Notes under the pieces: model-generated
The model's database searches: none
What the model saw: only the letters and a program-made list of their open reading frames with translations
Told to the model about the DNA's origin: nothing
Program-made: the position numbers and the translations under genes
Origin: Ostrinia nubilalis
Lineage: Eukaryota > Arthropoda > Insecta > Lepidoptera > Crambidae
NCBI RefSeq assembly: GCF_963855985.1
Contig: NC_087090.1
Span: 12,398,501 to 12,462,500, forward strand
Direction: 5' to 3'
Length of the DNA: 64,000 nt
Shown here: piece after piece, positions 1 to 12,956 of the stretch
Layout: the number at the start of each line of letters is the position of its first letter
How positions within the stretch are numbered: position 1 is the stretch's first letter

Positions 1-57
1 TGTAAGATACTAATTTATTAACTATTTTGTAATTATAAATAACCGCAAATTTTCCAG

Positions 58-3000
58 GCAATCCTCTCAGTGAACAACCCTCACCCAGACTTATTCCTAG
101 TAGTGAAGATCGACAAGATTCTTCAAGGGCACGTAAGCCAAGTGCTGGAGCCCTACCAGAAAGCCACCAAGGATCCGCGGCTAGGGCTCAAGGTGCACAA
201 GACAGTGCAAGCGTACGCCAACCGCGTAGGGACTTATAGGATGCCGTTCGCGTGGACTGCTAAACCTTTGTTTAGGTAAGGGAACTCCTTGAAAGAAATG
301 TATAAATGGGTGTTGAAAAATGGACACAATGTCATAAGCAATAGAGATGTGAATACTAAAATCAATGTTTCTATGACAACTCCAACATTTACAAAACGAT
401 AACATTTATCGCGGCACAGTCAATTTTGAATGACTATCTACATACGGTAGAAACAACAAAAAAGGTGAAATTGTGTAGAACAAAATGTTTGTCCACATAA
501 TTTCGGAAGAAAAAAATCTTATTAAAGCTCTTTAAAATCAAGTGTTGCCCACCCTTTCCTTATGCCATATTCATTATGTAATGTTGTTGTGTTGTGTCAT
601 AGAAACATTGATTTTAGTATTCACATCTCTATTACTAATGACATTGTGTCCATTTTTCAACACCCATTTATACCTTTCTCATCATAAATACTTACTACAA
701 AAACATAAATTAATGGCCTAGTTTACTTGGATGATTTAAGTATAATTATTATGATTTCTTCTTCGCAGACTATACAGCAATGACTTGGACACAACACCAG
801 AATTCTCCGCCATTTACCGGCAAGAACCAAACAAAATGTCTGACGAGGATCTTGTAAAGATTCTCTCAGATTTCCGAAAGCCAGAGAAACTGGCAAAACT
901 GACTGTGATACCTGGATGGCTCAGTATTAACATACAGCAGAGTAACGAATTAGTCCCAAGTAAGTGATTGAAAACTATTACATATTTTAAATAGACAGGT
1001 CTCAAGCATAAAAAAGGTATTGTTTAGTTAGATTAGCTTAGTGCCTTGCCTTTATTTAGCATTACTTTGCTGAATACGACAGTATAATCCCGTCTTAATA
1101 ATATAGCCTATGATTTTAAAGCATTTTTGGCATTAGGACAAGAAAAATATCACAAAAATAGAATAATGCACAATAATTTTTAACTGACCGTGATACCTTT
1201 CAGCATTTCCGCCTTCTTTAAGTTTCGGAATTACCAACCACACACCTCAAAAACACACCTTGTGTACAAATAAATAAGATTTAAATTAACTTGTTTCTCA
1301 GATTGCATGACGAGCGCGTACGCAGCATTGAAACCGTTTCCCCTGCCGCCCGCGTCTCCCCTCACCGTTGAACTGGCAACACTGAACGTGGAGCCAGAAC
1401 AACCGTATGCGGCCTTCGTACACCACTTGTACGTCAGACCTTTGGCCCTCAACTTTGAGTCCCAGAAAGTGTTTGTACGAGCCAGGAACATCGCATGCTC
1501 TATTGAACTGAGAGATAGCGATACGGGGGACAATAAACCTTTACAGGTAAGAAGTTTTCGATATAGGTTCGTTGTTTGATACTTATGTGCGGCTTTTGGG
1601 AATCTTTTATATGTTTTATTTTTCTGAATTTATGGAACGGGCTTCAATGCACAAGTTAAAATTAGGTTCAACTAAACCAACGCGATCAACCGGCGTGCAG
1701 CGATGGCTTAAAAGCATTGATCGTCATCGCTGCACGCCGGCTGATCGCGTTAGTTTGGCTGAACCTTTACAGATAAGCTCTCTTGGTGAGATTATAATCA
1801 TGTGTTAGATAAACTCTTGATTGAAACTCCTAGTGTTTCTGGGTCTTTTCATTTACTTCAGACACAAAACATATTCTTCTTAAAATTTGTCTTTCTTGTA
1901 AATATGAGCAACTTCCTGTTCTACTTATTCAACCCTTTTATGTTCACTTAAATTACTATAACGTTTACGTGTTGTATCAATATCACTAGTCTCTTCCTTT
2001 ACGTCCGTCTTCTTTACTTTGTACTGTCATTCTTAAGTCTATCACACATCACACCTTCCTTCCCAGGTGGTATACGGTCGCACGGGCATGACGTCACAGT
2101 ACCGCTGTTCAGTGTTGCACCACAACGCGAACCCGACGTGGTGCGACGAGGCCAAGATCCGCCTGCCCGCCACCCTCACTTCACAGCACCACTTGCTTTT
2201 CACGTTCCACCACATATCTTGCGATATCGCGAAGAAGAACGACGCTAATGTCGAAACGTGCATCGGGTAAGTACGAAATGTGTAATTTTTATCACGTTTT
2301 CACGCCTAAACCACTATAATTATGATGAATTTTACATAGACTTCTTGGAAAATCTTAACTTAAGTCTCATTATCTAACTCTAATCATTCTTAACTTTTCG
2401 TCCCGGATAAGAGTCTTTAAGTAGTAAATATTTCAACTTGGGGAAATAATATTGAATTTAGGTCGAGTGTTAAAGTCTTTCACTGATGTAGATGTATTTT
2501 AACACATATTCATAGTTTGATATCTACTGTTTGATATACGTGTATACCAGAACTCAATAATTATTATGTGTGTATTTCTGCTTTAGGTATGCATGGGTGC
2601 CACTATTGAAAAACGATAAGCTCGTAGAGGAACAAATAAACTTGCCAATAGCGACGCATCTGCCCTCCGGATACCTATCTATTCAACCCCTAGGACTTGG
2701 AAAAGGGGTATGTTACACAAAAACATTTTTAATCTGTAATGTATGCTTTAAATCTTGACTAAACGTGATTCACACCACGCTTTGGAAATTGGGACTAACT
2801 GCTTACAGTTACCCAAAGCCCAATGTGCCCACATTGGGCGACAAAAAAAGCGGCGCTAGACAAAACGCATGCATGCGTCATTTCATATACAGTGTGATTC
2901 ACGTTAAAGTGTACATATGAAAATAAATGAAACTAGACCTATTTTTATCGACAAAAAAGAGGTCAAAAAAATTTTGAGATTTTTTTTAAATTTTTTATAG

Positions 3001-6000
3001 ATTTTTTTTTCTCCCAATTACTTATTGTAAAGAAAACGTAATAACTTTTAAACTAAGCGGTATATCCTGATAAAATAAAAACAGTAATAATGCTAAATAA
3101 TAGGAAATACTAAAAAAATACATAAAATACACAAAAAAGGCCAAAAAATAATAAAAAATGATACTTTTTGACAAAAATCTGCTTTTAAATTCGTGTTTTT
3201 TTGGTTATTTGATAAATTTCTCCAAAATATACCCCTATAACAGGTGGTTTTTATTACTTTGTATTATTCTCTATCGTATTACCTTCGTAAAACCAATAAT
3301 CGCATGTCTCTATCCCTATCACAACGTTTGCAATGATCGTTTGAACTAAGCCTCTCCGGGCGCGCCATTCAACGCTTCGTTAACAACGAAACTGAAAATG
3401 GCTCTAGATTTGTAATTTTGATAAAGACAAGTTAGATTTCAAATAAAAACAAAAGATTTCGAAGTAAAATTAGTATTTTAGTTAAAATTAAAATTGTCTC
3501 TACCTGTAGCGGAAAATAATGTTGTGGCAGGCCTTTGTTCAAACGATCATAGCAAATGTTGTGATAGGGATAGAGACATGCGATTTCTGGTTTTACAAAG
3601 ATAATACAATAGAGAATAATGCAAAGTAATAAAAACTACCTGTTATAGGGGCATTTTTTGGAGAAATTTATCAAATAACCAAAAAAACACGAATTTAAAA
3701 GCAGATTTTTTTCAAAAGATATCATTTTTTATTATTTCTTGGCCTTTTTGTGTATTTTATGTATTTTTTTAGTATCGCCTATTATTAAGCATTATTACTG
3801 TTTTTATTTTATCAGGATATACCGCTTAGTTTAAAAGTTGTTACGTTTTCTTTACAAAAAGTAATTGGGAGAAAAAAAAATCTATAAAAAATAAAAATAA
3901 AAATCTCAAAAATTTTTTGACCTCTTTTTTGTCGATAAAAATAGGTCTAGTTTCATGTATTTTCATATGTACACTTTAACGTGACTCACACTGTATTAGC
4001 TGTCGTTGCGACTCCGCGACATGTCGCGACGATAAGCTAATAATATGAAATAACGTTTTGTGGCCGCGTCTGTCGCCCAATGTGCGCTGTCGCTAAGTCG
4101 TTAGTCGACTGAGCACCTTTTAAAAATTGAATTATTGTGTTATTATTACAGAATACAGGCCCAGAAGTGGTGTGGGTGGAAGGTGAAAAGCAGCTATTCC
4201 GTTGCCAACTGGTCCTCGACTCGACTGTAGCCACGCGCGACATGCACCTCCACAACTTGTTCAGCCAAGCAGAACGCCTGATAAAGTCCAACTCTCCCCC
4301 CACGTCCCCTTCGCCCCCGCCGTGGAATGACGTAGTTAACGCGCTGAAAGCTGCACACGCGATCAAACTAAGTTCCCTGATCGCATTCTTGCCGACGATA
4401 ATGAATCAGCTTTTCGAGTTGATGGTAAATATGCATCCTACATATCATACCTTTATAATATCACATCTTTTAAAGTGTATAAGTACAAAGTATTCACCTG
4501 TGGAGACTTCATAAAGGGTTCCAAATTGATTTACTGGGTGAAAACACGAACCACTTTTCATAAGCGCTTAGTACATAATATCACCGATAGATGGCGGTGT
4601 GCATTTCTGAACCGCGATATTTAAGAATTTTTTGCACATTATTTAGCCGAGAAGACCAAACATAACTTTTAAATACATTTCTTTGGATGAGTAATTGTCA
4701 TACAATTTTTGAAAGCAAGTGTTTTAGGATGTTGAACACTTGTTGAATAAACTAGATCTACCTTTGAGTAATCGCTTATCATTAATGTACTTATTTTATT
4801 TGCAAGGATTTATCTAGTAAAATGCTTTTTATAAGCTAATTTTATGATTATTTGCAGACGGTTGAAAAAAGTTACAACCAAGATATGGGCTACCAAATTG
4901 TCAAGCTCATTGTTCACTTCGTGCACATGATCCATGATTATGGACGAAAGGATCTCCTGGATAGCTATGTAAAGGTAAAAAAGTATTTTATAAGCATAGG
5001 CCTCCTTTTAAGCTTGTGTTAGGAGTGACTGTACCTTAATAGTCCAGCGGCTGACTTCCGAATCGGCAGTCTGATACTGACACTGTTATGCTATTGTTAT
5101 TGTACAAGTAATCAATAAAACATCATTCTTTTACTGTATTTTCAGTATGTTTTCAACTGCGTGGAGTTCAAATTACACACAGTGTTAACGGCACCACTAC
5201 ACATGTTCGTGGATCCGAATCAACAAGATTTTTTGTTGGGACACAAGTTTATGCAATACTCTTCGTTTTTCTTCGACATCGTCATCAAGAGCATGGCTCA
5301 GTACTTGATCAATACTGGCCGAATTAAGGTACATTAAAAAAAAAATCAATTTTACAATAGTAGTCAAACTTTTTTGTTGAAATATCGCATTTATTAACCC
5401 TTTTTTTAGATGTCAAGACATGAAAGGTTTCACGCAGACTTGTTGGAGAACATAGACAAATTGATGACTGTGGTTGAACCATCGTACATCTTGCAACAGC
5501 CAATGCAAACTCACATATTTAACAAAAACCTTGCCATGTTTCTTAAGGTAAATTAGACCTTATACTGATAAGATAAAATTCAAAATAAGTGCAGCTGTAT
5601 TAAAAGAAAATAATTATGATTTATGACCGTTTTACTTTTTAGTCTTGCCTATCATTTATGGACCGAGGTTTTGTGTTTCGACAAATCAAGAAATATTTGG
5701 ATAAGTTCAAAGCGTGCGACCCCAAAGCGTTGTTTGACTTCAAGTTTACGTTTTTGCAAACGATTTGCACGCACGAACACTTCGTGCCGTTCAATTTGCC
5801 GCTACAGGCCAACTTACGGGCCAAAGACTGTGATGACGGTGAGTTTACCTTGTTTATGGTTTTGTTTAGCCGCGGTTTTGACATGTTTTAATGTTTTTTT
5901 TTATGTATTACAGATCCTGCGAAGCTAAAGCTAACGGATGATTTCATAATGCGATATTTTCTTGCCGGAACATTGCTCAAACAAGTAAGTGCAAATATAA

Positions 6001-9000
6001 CATTTTACTATCAAGTGCGTTATTGTCAATGTCGGCTATATCTACTGATTTGGACCCCTTTAAAGATATGTTGGTTATTAGTAGGTACTCTCGGACTACC
6101 GACTCATGGATGCAAAGTAATTGCTGTGTTGTTGGAACAAGTTAAATATAATCTATTTTCCTTGCAGGTAGAACAATCTCTAAGAGAAGCGCCTCAAAAG
6201 CGGCGTACGGCGTTAGGAGTGCTCCGCGCTTTGCTGACCAAACACGAACACGACGACCGGTATCGGTCGGCGCAGTGCCGCGCGCGGATCGCTCACCTCT
6301 ATGCCCCTTGGCTCACGATAGTACTGGGTAAGCGATTAAATTTTTGAGACACCAAACAACGATCAGCCGGGCTAGGATGCGCGGCGTGATAAAATCTTAT
6401 CGATAATTTTAGACGACAAATGTGTGGGCTTAACGCCTGAAATCGATAAAATGGTCCGATAAAAGCTCATTGGCGCGCTCATTTTAGGCCTACAGTCGTT
6501 AGTATTCGGAACGATATGTGTCGAAAAAATTTTAAGAGTTTAATACCGAATCCTGGTATCCCGGTATCCCATTACGATCACAAAATAATGTGTCAAATAC
6601 CGAAGTAAATTTTGTAACTCTCTAAGCTGTATCTCTATGTATCGATAGACACAAAATTAATTCCCTTTCAATCTTAAATACATTTCACATTTCAACAGAT
6701 AACGCCCACCGCCTAGTGACCAAATCCCTCGCCAGTCCAATACTTGAGAACGGCCACGACAAAGTGGACGGTGACGCAACCGCCGCGCCCGCCATCAAGA
6801 CTGAAACCAAGGACGTGACGTCAGCAAACAGCACTCCGCGCCGAAACAGGCTCACGCTACACTTCGACCACACGCCCGTAAGGAACTCCGCACATTTCAA
6901 GGAACCGCCTGTGATTCAAAGCGGCGTCATGTATTTAAAAGGTATGAAAATTTTGCTATGGTGCATTTCCAAATACTCGTTTTCTCATTGTCATGTCCCC
7001 TGTGGTGTTGGAGTGTGGTTTTCCCATTCAAACTATTAACAATCTCATTAAAATATACAAGTAGAGTTATTAATTTAACTTTAATGGGACTTTATGGTCC
7101 CGTTCCCGTAAAACATTAAACAGTAAATAATTTTTAAAAAGTTATATTATCAAAATCACGAGATATTTTAAAGAAGTTTGATGTATAAACGCCGAATGAG
7201 TTTGGCTAACCCTCTTCCGAAAACCCTGTATATTTATCAGCTACAGAATTGTAGTTCGCAAATTTTTAGCTTCTTAAACCCCTTTCCATGAAAAGTCCAA
7301 ACAGAATATTCTAGCGTCTTTGTTTTGTTCAATCAGGAAGTGTCGTCGTGCACTAAAGTTTTGTTATGGCTTGACCAGCACTCTGTTTGTAGATCACACA
7401 AACAATGTGTCGCAAAGCTCGCTAGAGTCCGTCTCAACCATGTCTGGTGGCGACTCGTTGCCAAGAAACTTCGGGCGGCTCGACTTGGGCGAAATTGGCG
7501 ATCAAGTCAATCGGTAAATATTTATAAAATTGATATTCGCAGTAGTGTTTAAATAAAATTTTGTTAAAATTATTTGGCCCTTATTTAAACTAAATAAATT
7601 TTGAAATTCAACTCAGCACAGCCTTCAGTCTGCTTCAAATTGAATCGACTTTCGTAATATTCGTTTCGTTAAAATTTAATACGTAATCTTTGATCAAATA
7701 TCATAGCAGTTTAAACATAGTTAGGGCCCAGTTTCAGTTCATACTTGATTAGAAAATGAGCCTATATCTACTATGCAAAATCAGATCAGATCTATTTATA
7801 GATTAGGTATATTTTATATTTTATGAAAAAATTTTGAATTTGAATTATAGGTACTAAAAGTATTTACCATCCTTGCCATACAATAACTATATCTTTGCTC
7901 CTGGGTACATGGCTAATTCTATGTGTTGTGTATGTCCAGATTCGGTGTGATGTCCGCTGAGGAGGTGCGCGATGTGCTTTTGTGTTTCCTGTTTGTGTTG
8001 AAGTACTTGGACGAGGACAGACTCGTCGAGTGGTGGAGGACACACTCGCAAGCGCAGCAGCAGTCCTTCTTTAACGTTCTAGAGTGAGTATAACGCCATA
8101 GGTAAAATATACTGCTTCAAGATTTTTGCATCTTCTGTGGTTTGGAACAGACATAAGTATATTTTGTTTGCTAGGTGACTAGATTTCCGATTTAAAAAGC
8201 TCATGATTTTAAGGAATATAAATCACGCTCTAATATTTTAATAGGCCAGAACATCATTATTTTTATCGACATAATGAGACATGCACAAATTAAATTCAAA
8301 CCGAGTAAAACTAAATAATAGCGAGTTCATGGCTCTCTTTTATGTCAGAATCGACACGTAATCGTGTACACTGTAAATAAACCTTGTTTTCACATGACCA
8401 CGGAGCGTGTAAGGGCACTGTGATGTTTGTTTGAGATACTGATGCCTGTTTGGTCCTTTCATCCTTCTTTATTACACACAGCAACCAAACCCTAATGTAT
8501 CTTATTGTGTGTGACAGAAGCTCAGTTCTGTTATTACTAGGGTTTCTGCTCGAGCCTTCTCGAACTCGAGAAAACTCGAGAAATTTGGCTTCACTCGAGA
8601 CGAGAAAAAAATTACCGGAGCTCGAGAATTCTCGAGTTTCGATTTTGAAGCTTTAATAGTCTTGAAAGCCTGTTTTCTTAGACAAAAGTAAGTTTTTAAT
8701 TATTTAATAGGATAACGTTGCTTTTAGACTGGCCTAGTCTTCCTTTTTTAACTGATTTGATTTGCAATTAATGATCTCAATCGAAACTAATTAATAATGT
8801 TTACCTACGAGTATGCTAACCTATTTATTATGTATGTTTTAACTCTGACTGATTTAAAGACCGAAACATTTGTTAACTGTCTGTTAGGTTAGGTACTCGT
8901 GCCTCCTCGTAAAGTTTATTCAAGTCGTTATCCTAAAGAAATTTAAAAAAATATTAAAAAGTGTTTTTTTGTTTATAAAAAAAAACTATTTATCGTAATT

Positions 9001-12000
9001 TTGCTATTTGGACTTGTGTCCTTTGGAAAACAAGTGATTCAATTGTAGCTCCAGATTTTTTATTGTTATTTATCCTTAAAGTACACGCGACTTTATGACT
9101 TTTGTTCCTTTAGTTAATAACTAAGTTATAATTATTAGTTAATATAATTATGAAAGAAGATTATTTTCATTTTTTGTTTGTTTTCTTACCAAAATAAGTG
9201 GTACTAAATTCGAATATTGATTGTTGTGCATTAAAGTAGGTATTAGATTAAAAAACCTGTGTTTTTATTAAATTTCAACCGATTTCAACAGTTTTAATTT
9301 AAAGACTCGAGACCCGAGAAAACTCGAGACTTTCGCCTCGAGAATTCCCGAAACTCGAGAAAAAAAATAGGTCGAGAAATCAGAAACCCTAGTTATTACT
9401 CATTGTCTTTTAGGATATGTGCCGAGCAATTCCAGTACGTAGGCAGAAAGAAGATCCTATCAGAGCTGAAGGCGACCACACCAGACTGCAACGGCAAGCC
9501 GAAACCCGTGAAAGCTCGTACCTTGCCCGCTAGGATGAGCCCCCCAGATTTCTCCAAGGAACCCCCGATAGCAGTGGAAAATAAAAACAACACAGTTAAC
9601 AGAGAGAATCTGGTCACCAATACTGTGACAACAGGTTAGTGGAATAACTATAAGAAAAAAACATACATACACGTATTACACCTATTAAATTTATCATCTT
9701 TGATGTTCGATTTTTAGGGACAGTTACTGAGTGGAAAATCATCCACTTTAATTTTAGGTTTTAGAGACTGTTACAAATTGACAAATTATGACTATGACAT
9801 AGTTGTAACTTTCTAGATTGCAAAAGTCGTTTACTATAAAAACGCTTGTTTCGCAGAGCTGGAAGCAATAGCAGAGCACACGATTCTGTCAGCTGGTTGC
9901 CTAGCAACAGAAGTGGGTCTCACCATCATCGACCGAGCCTGTCTTTTCATGAAGAACCTGGGCGCCGCAGACGGAGTTGCAGCGAAGCCATATTTGAAAC
10001 TTCTGCACTACCCGCAAAGCGAGTCGTTGTATAAACATATCTTTGCTGCTCTCAGAGCGTATATCAATCAGTTCTCTGAAACGCTTTTTGAAGGTAAGAA
10101 AGTTTCCATTGCAATAATAATGTGTAGATTGATCACATACCGATATCGTCATATTTTGATAGATTAATAAATCGACACGGCCTTCTGACCCAGTTGACTC
10201 TAAATGAATTTCTTAGTAAGATTCCAATTTATGACCTATTGCGCTACTTACAGCATCATAAAAGATCGCCGACCCTTAGTAATAGCTAAAGACGAGAAAA
10301 CCACCCTGGCTATAATTTGGGTGATATTCCAAATAAATTCAAGAATAGAGATATTCTGATTCTATTTTTCCCCTCTAGGTGGCAGCACCTTATGCGCAGG
10401 AGTGGTAAGCGCAGTAGTGAAACTGTGCGAAGCGCGCGCAGCGTGGCTACGGCGAGAAGCGGCCGCTGCCCTGTACTTGCTGATGCGAGCTAACTTCCAA
10501 CACGGATCTGGGGGAAATCTTACAAGAGTGCATTTACAGGTAACACAATTTAGACTCAATAGTTATCTCTTAAAAGTAGAAGGTCTATCTTTTCGGTTCA
10601 TATCTTTTAATGAATTCAGCCTGGAATATAGAGAGCATCTACAATCCAGTGATGAGAGAGTTGCAATCTTTGGAATCGATGGTTCTGGATTCTATTCCCA
10701 GCTGGAAAAATTATAGTGTAAAATTGCTTGTGTATTTTTTTCCCCGGTTTATAGTACCACTGCAGAATTGAAAGAAGATTGTCAAATAACCCTCCTTCTG
10801 GCGCAGTCGGGTGAAAATTTTTAGCGCCTGAGTCGGCACAGCCAATAGAAGTTTGCGATTGATTTTTTCGTGTATACGGGTTTTAAACAGTAGATTTTAT
10901 TTATCGAAAGCAAAATGTTAAATTATTTGCGGCGCAGTGTTTTTCTTTAATTATTTTCCAAACCCCACCGGAGATATTTTTGGCATTGTGTTACGTTTAT
11001 ATTTAACTCACCTTGTTTTTCTTGAAAGAAATAACTAATTGATATGTTAATTTATGCAAATTACAGGTTATTATCGCCGTCTCCAAATTGTTAGACAGTT
11101 CTACTGCTCTGAATTGCAAAAGGTTCCAAGAATCTCTCTCCGTTATCAACTGTTTTGCTACTGGCGACAAAGCTATGAAGGGAACTGGTAAGTAATTTTT
11201 GGTGACAATAACATTAAAATTTGTATGTATAACAAAGATAAGCTATGGCGTCACTTTTTGCCAATTAAATTTACTCAACTCTATTGTTCACAAATTCTCA
11301 AAAACATGAAAACTAAACAAGCTAGAAATAAAAGTTCTTTTGAAAAAGTTCTGCCTTGAAATTAATGGAATTATTCATATTGGTACACACCAAAAGGTAT
11401 CAAACAGCTTTATTCTGTTCATCCTATACAGTGTCAAATATTGTTTCGGCCTTAAGATTTTGCAGTAATAAAGTGCAAATTATATTTCCAACTATATTGT
11501 CATTGCCTTTTTAACTGATATAAAATGTACAATTAGGTTTATCCAGCGAAGTGGCGGAGCTGATGCGTCGCGTGCGCACCGTGGTAGGAGCGAGAGCGCG
11601 ATTGGCCGGCGTGGGCGGCACTGGTGCGGCGGGTAAGTTAACGCGGACTAGTCGATAGAGGTCACTGGTTTGATTCCCGCACTATGCTAACATTTGGAAG
11701 ATTAGCATTCTATCTGGACTCAGTATCAGCTATATTTATGCACAAAAGGATGATTATAACCGTTGTCTACCAGCCAAAGTTATAAGATTTGCTTAAATTG
11801 GAACTAGATGGCGCTATTATCACATAAAATTATCAGTGACTAGCGTCTACACTTCAGTTATTCAGATTTCGCCATCTTTCAAACTCATAAATGTAACAGT
11901 ATAAAATGTGAAGCATTACAGATTTACAGAGCGTACTGGACTTTACCCTTTTTTAGGCCTAAAGTATATTGAACTGTCCATAAACTTTTAAATGTTTTCA

Positions 12001-12761
12001 TCATACATTTGATCAAATGCTGCAATTTCTATGATCGATATTCAGGAATCCGATTATGCTAAACACTTAAACTATTATAAATAATAATCTAGGTGCGGGC
12101 AGCGTCCATTTGGCGGAGTTGCAACACGCGCTAGCAGCTTCGTGTCGGGCAACACCGCGCCTGAGGCACGCGTGGCTGGCAACACTGGCCGAGCACAATG
12201 CACGCCATGGAGATCACGACGAGGTAAATACACATTATTTCTTTATAATTATTATTATTAGCGAAAATAAAACGAAATGAAAATCAGCTCACTACAGGAA
12301 CAGTCTAGGTGTACGAGAGTAAAGAACTGCGGGGCTATTCCAAAAAACGTTATCCGAAGTTTCAAATATTGCCATCCCTCTCACGAAAAGCGAGATGCCG
12401 CATGAGCGACGGAGACAGAAAGACCCGAACAACGTATACATAAACAGCTTTTCGGAATAGCCCTACTGGCGTGAGCACTTGCACATAGAACGGGAGAAAA
12501 GTATGTAGATTACAAAGAAACTTGTATAGCATTTGTGTGAACGTTAGACATTTCAAGGAGTTCTCAATCTATTAATTTGCGACTTCGTCAACATTCCTGA
12601 AATCGTCTTTTGTTTTCAGGCTATGTGCTGCCAACTCCACATTGCCGCTCTCATCGCCGAGTACCTAAAACAACGCGGAACTCAAACGTGGGGCGCGGAC
12701 GAGTTCGCAGAGATCTCCATGAACATCCCCCGAGACGAAACCGCCCTCAAAATAGACGAAG
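58..12761 (+). CDS. Zir: DOCK6/7/8-type Rho-GTPase exchange factor (Zir-like), 5' block of exons
   Basis: This is the middle of a DOCK-family guanine nucleotide exchange factor, which activates Rac/Cdc42-type GTPases at membranes. Exons: 58-275, 769-959, 1302-1546, 2067-2266, 2587-2707, 4152-4424, 4858-4974, 5146-5328, 5410-5547, 5643-5838, 5914-5984, 6168-6327, 6699-6941, 7393-7513, 7940-8083, 9414-9634, 9857-10093, 10379-10539, 11067-11187, 11537-11632, 12093-12223, 12620-12761. All junctions are GT-AG and phases agree. The peptide YRMPFAWTAKPLF and the block from VHHLYVRPLALNF to LPATLTSQHHLLFTFHH match the C2-like DHR1 domain and its flank as I recall it in DOCK7 (exons 1-5). Exons from about 10379 on begin the DHR2 region. 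Introns without separately listed repeats show nothing recognisable. Symbol is by family resemblance; DOCK6, 7 and 8 are co-orthologous to fly Zir. The N-terminal few hundred residues lie upstream of the window. Confidence 0.88.
1664..1766. repeat. Palindromic MITE-like hairpin in a Zir intron
   Basis: Arms 1664-1705 and 1725-1766 (ACGCGATCAACCGGCGTGCA against its inverse) have 42 bp each with few mismatches and a 19-nt loop. Transcribed in the Zir pre-mRNA it would fold into a stable stem. Family unknown. Confidence 0.75.
2829..4084. repeat. Outer inverted repeat around the fold-back element
   Basis: CCACATTGGGCGAC at 2829 and GTCGCCCAATGTG at 4072 are inverted, with partly matching arms (ACAAAACG/CGTTTTGT, ATTTCATAT/ATATGAAAT). 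A short hairpin lies at 2818-2839 and another (TTAGCTGTCG...) at 3996-4041. This suggests that the TA element inserted into an older inverted-repeat element. Confidence 0.5.
2890..3993. mobile_element. Fold-back element with TA duplication in a Zir intron
   Basis: Arms 2890-3346 and 3537-3993 are inverted copies of about 455 bp (ends CAGTGTGATTCACG and CGTGACTCACACTG) flanked by TA, suggesting a Tc1/mariner-type non-autonomous element. AT-rich, no coding frame. The apparent 63-codon frame at 3158 is chance. Confidence 0.7.
8538..9391. mobile_element. hAT-type MITE rich in CTCGAG
   Basis: Ends TAGGGTTTCTG and CAGAAACCCTA, flanked by the 8-bp duplication GTTATTAC (8530-8537, 9392-9399), as in hAT insertions. 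Both subterminal regions (8550-8640, 9303-9378) are packed with CTCGAG/ACTCGAGAAA motifs; the interior is AT-rich and non-coding. It lies in a Zir intron, ending 22 nt before the next exon. Confidence 0.8.
12332..12463. repeat. Small inverted-repeat MITE in a Zir intron
   Basis: GGGCTATTCCAAAAA at the left and TTTTCGGAATAGCCC at the right; 132 bp, non-coding. Confidence 0.55.
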
Positions 12762-12956
12762 GTAAGCGAAACACATTTGACACACAAAACTTTTATTACT
12801 ACTAGTATAATGCTCATTTTCAAATAACACAGCCTTCTCTCGTTTTTACTCTTAACCCGAACGCGTTTTAACTAACTACCTACCACACTTATCTCGATGA
12901 TTTTTTCTTATGCATCAATTACGTCCATACTTTACAACTAAACCTGCAATGTTAAA

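Noticed and set aside
3158..3349. 63-codon frame in the fold-back element
   Set aside because: Lies inside a non-coding palindromic arm and has no similarity in its inverted partner's frame.
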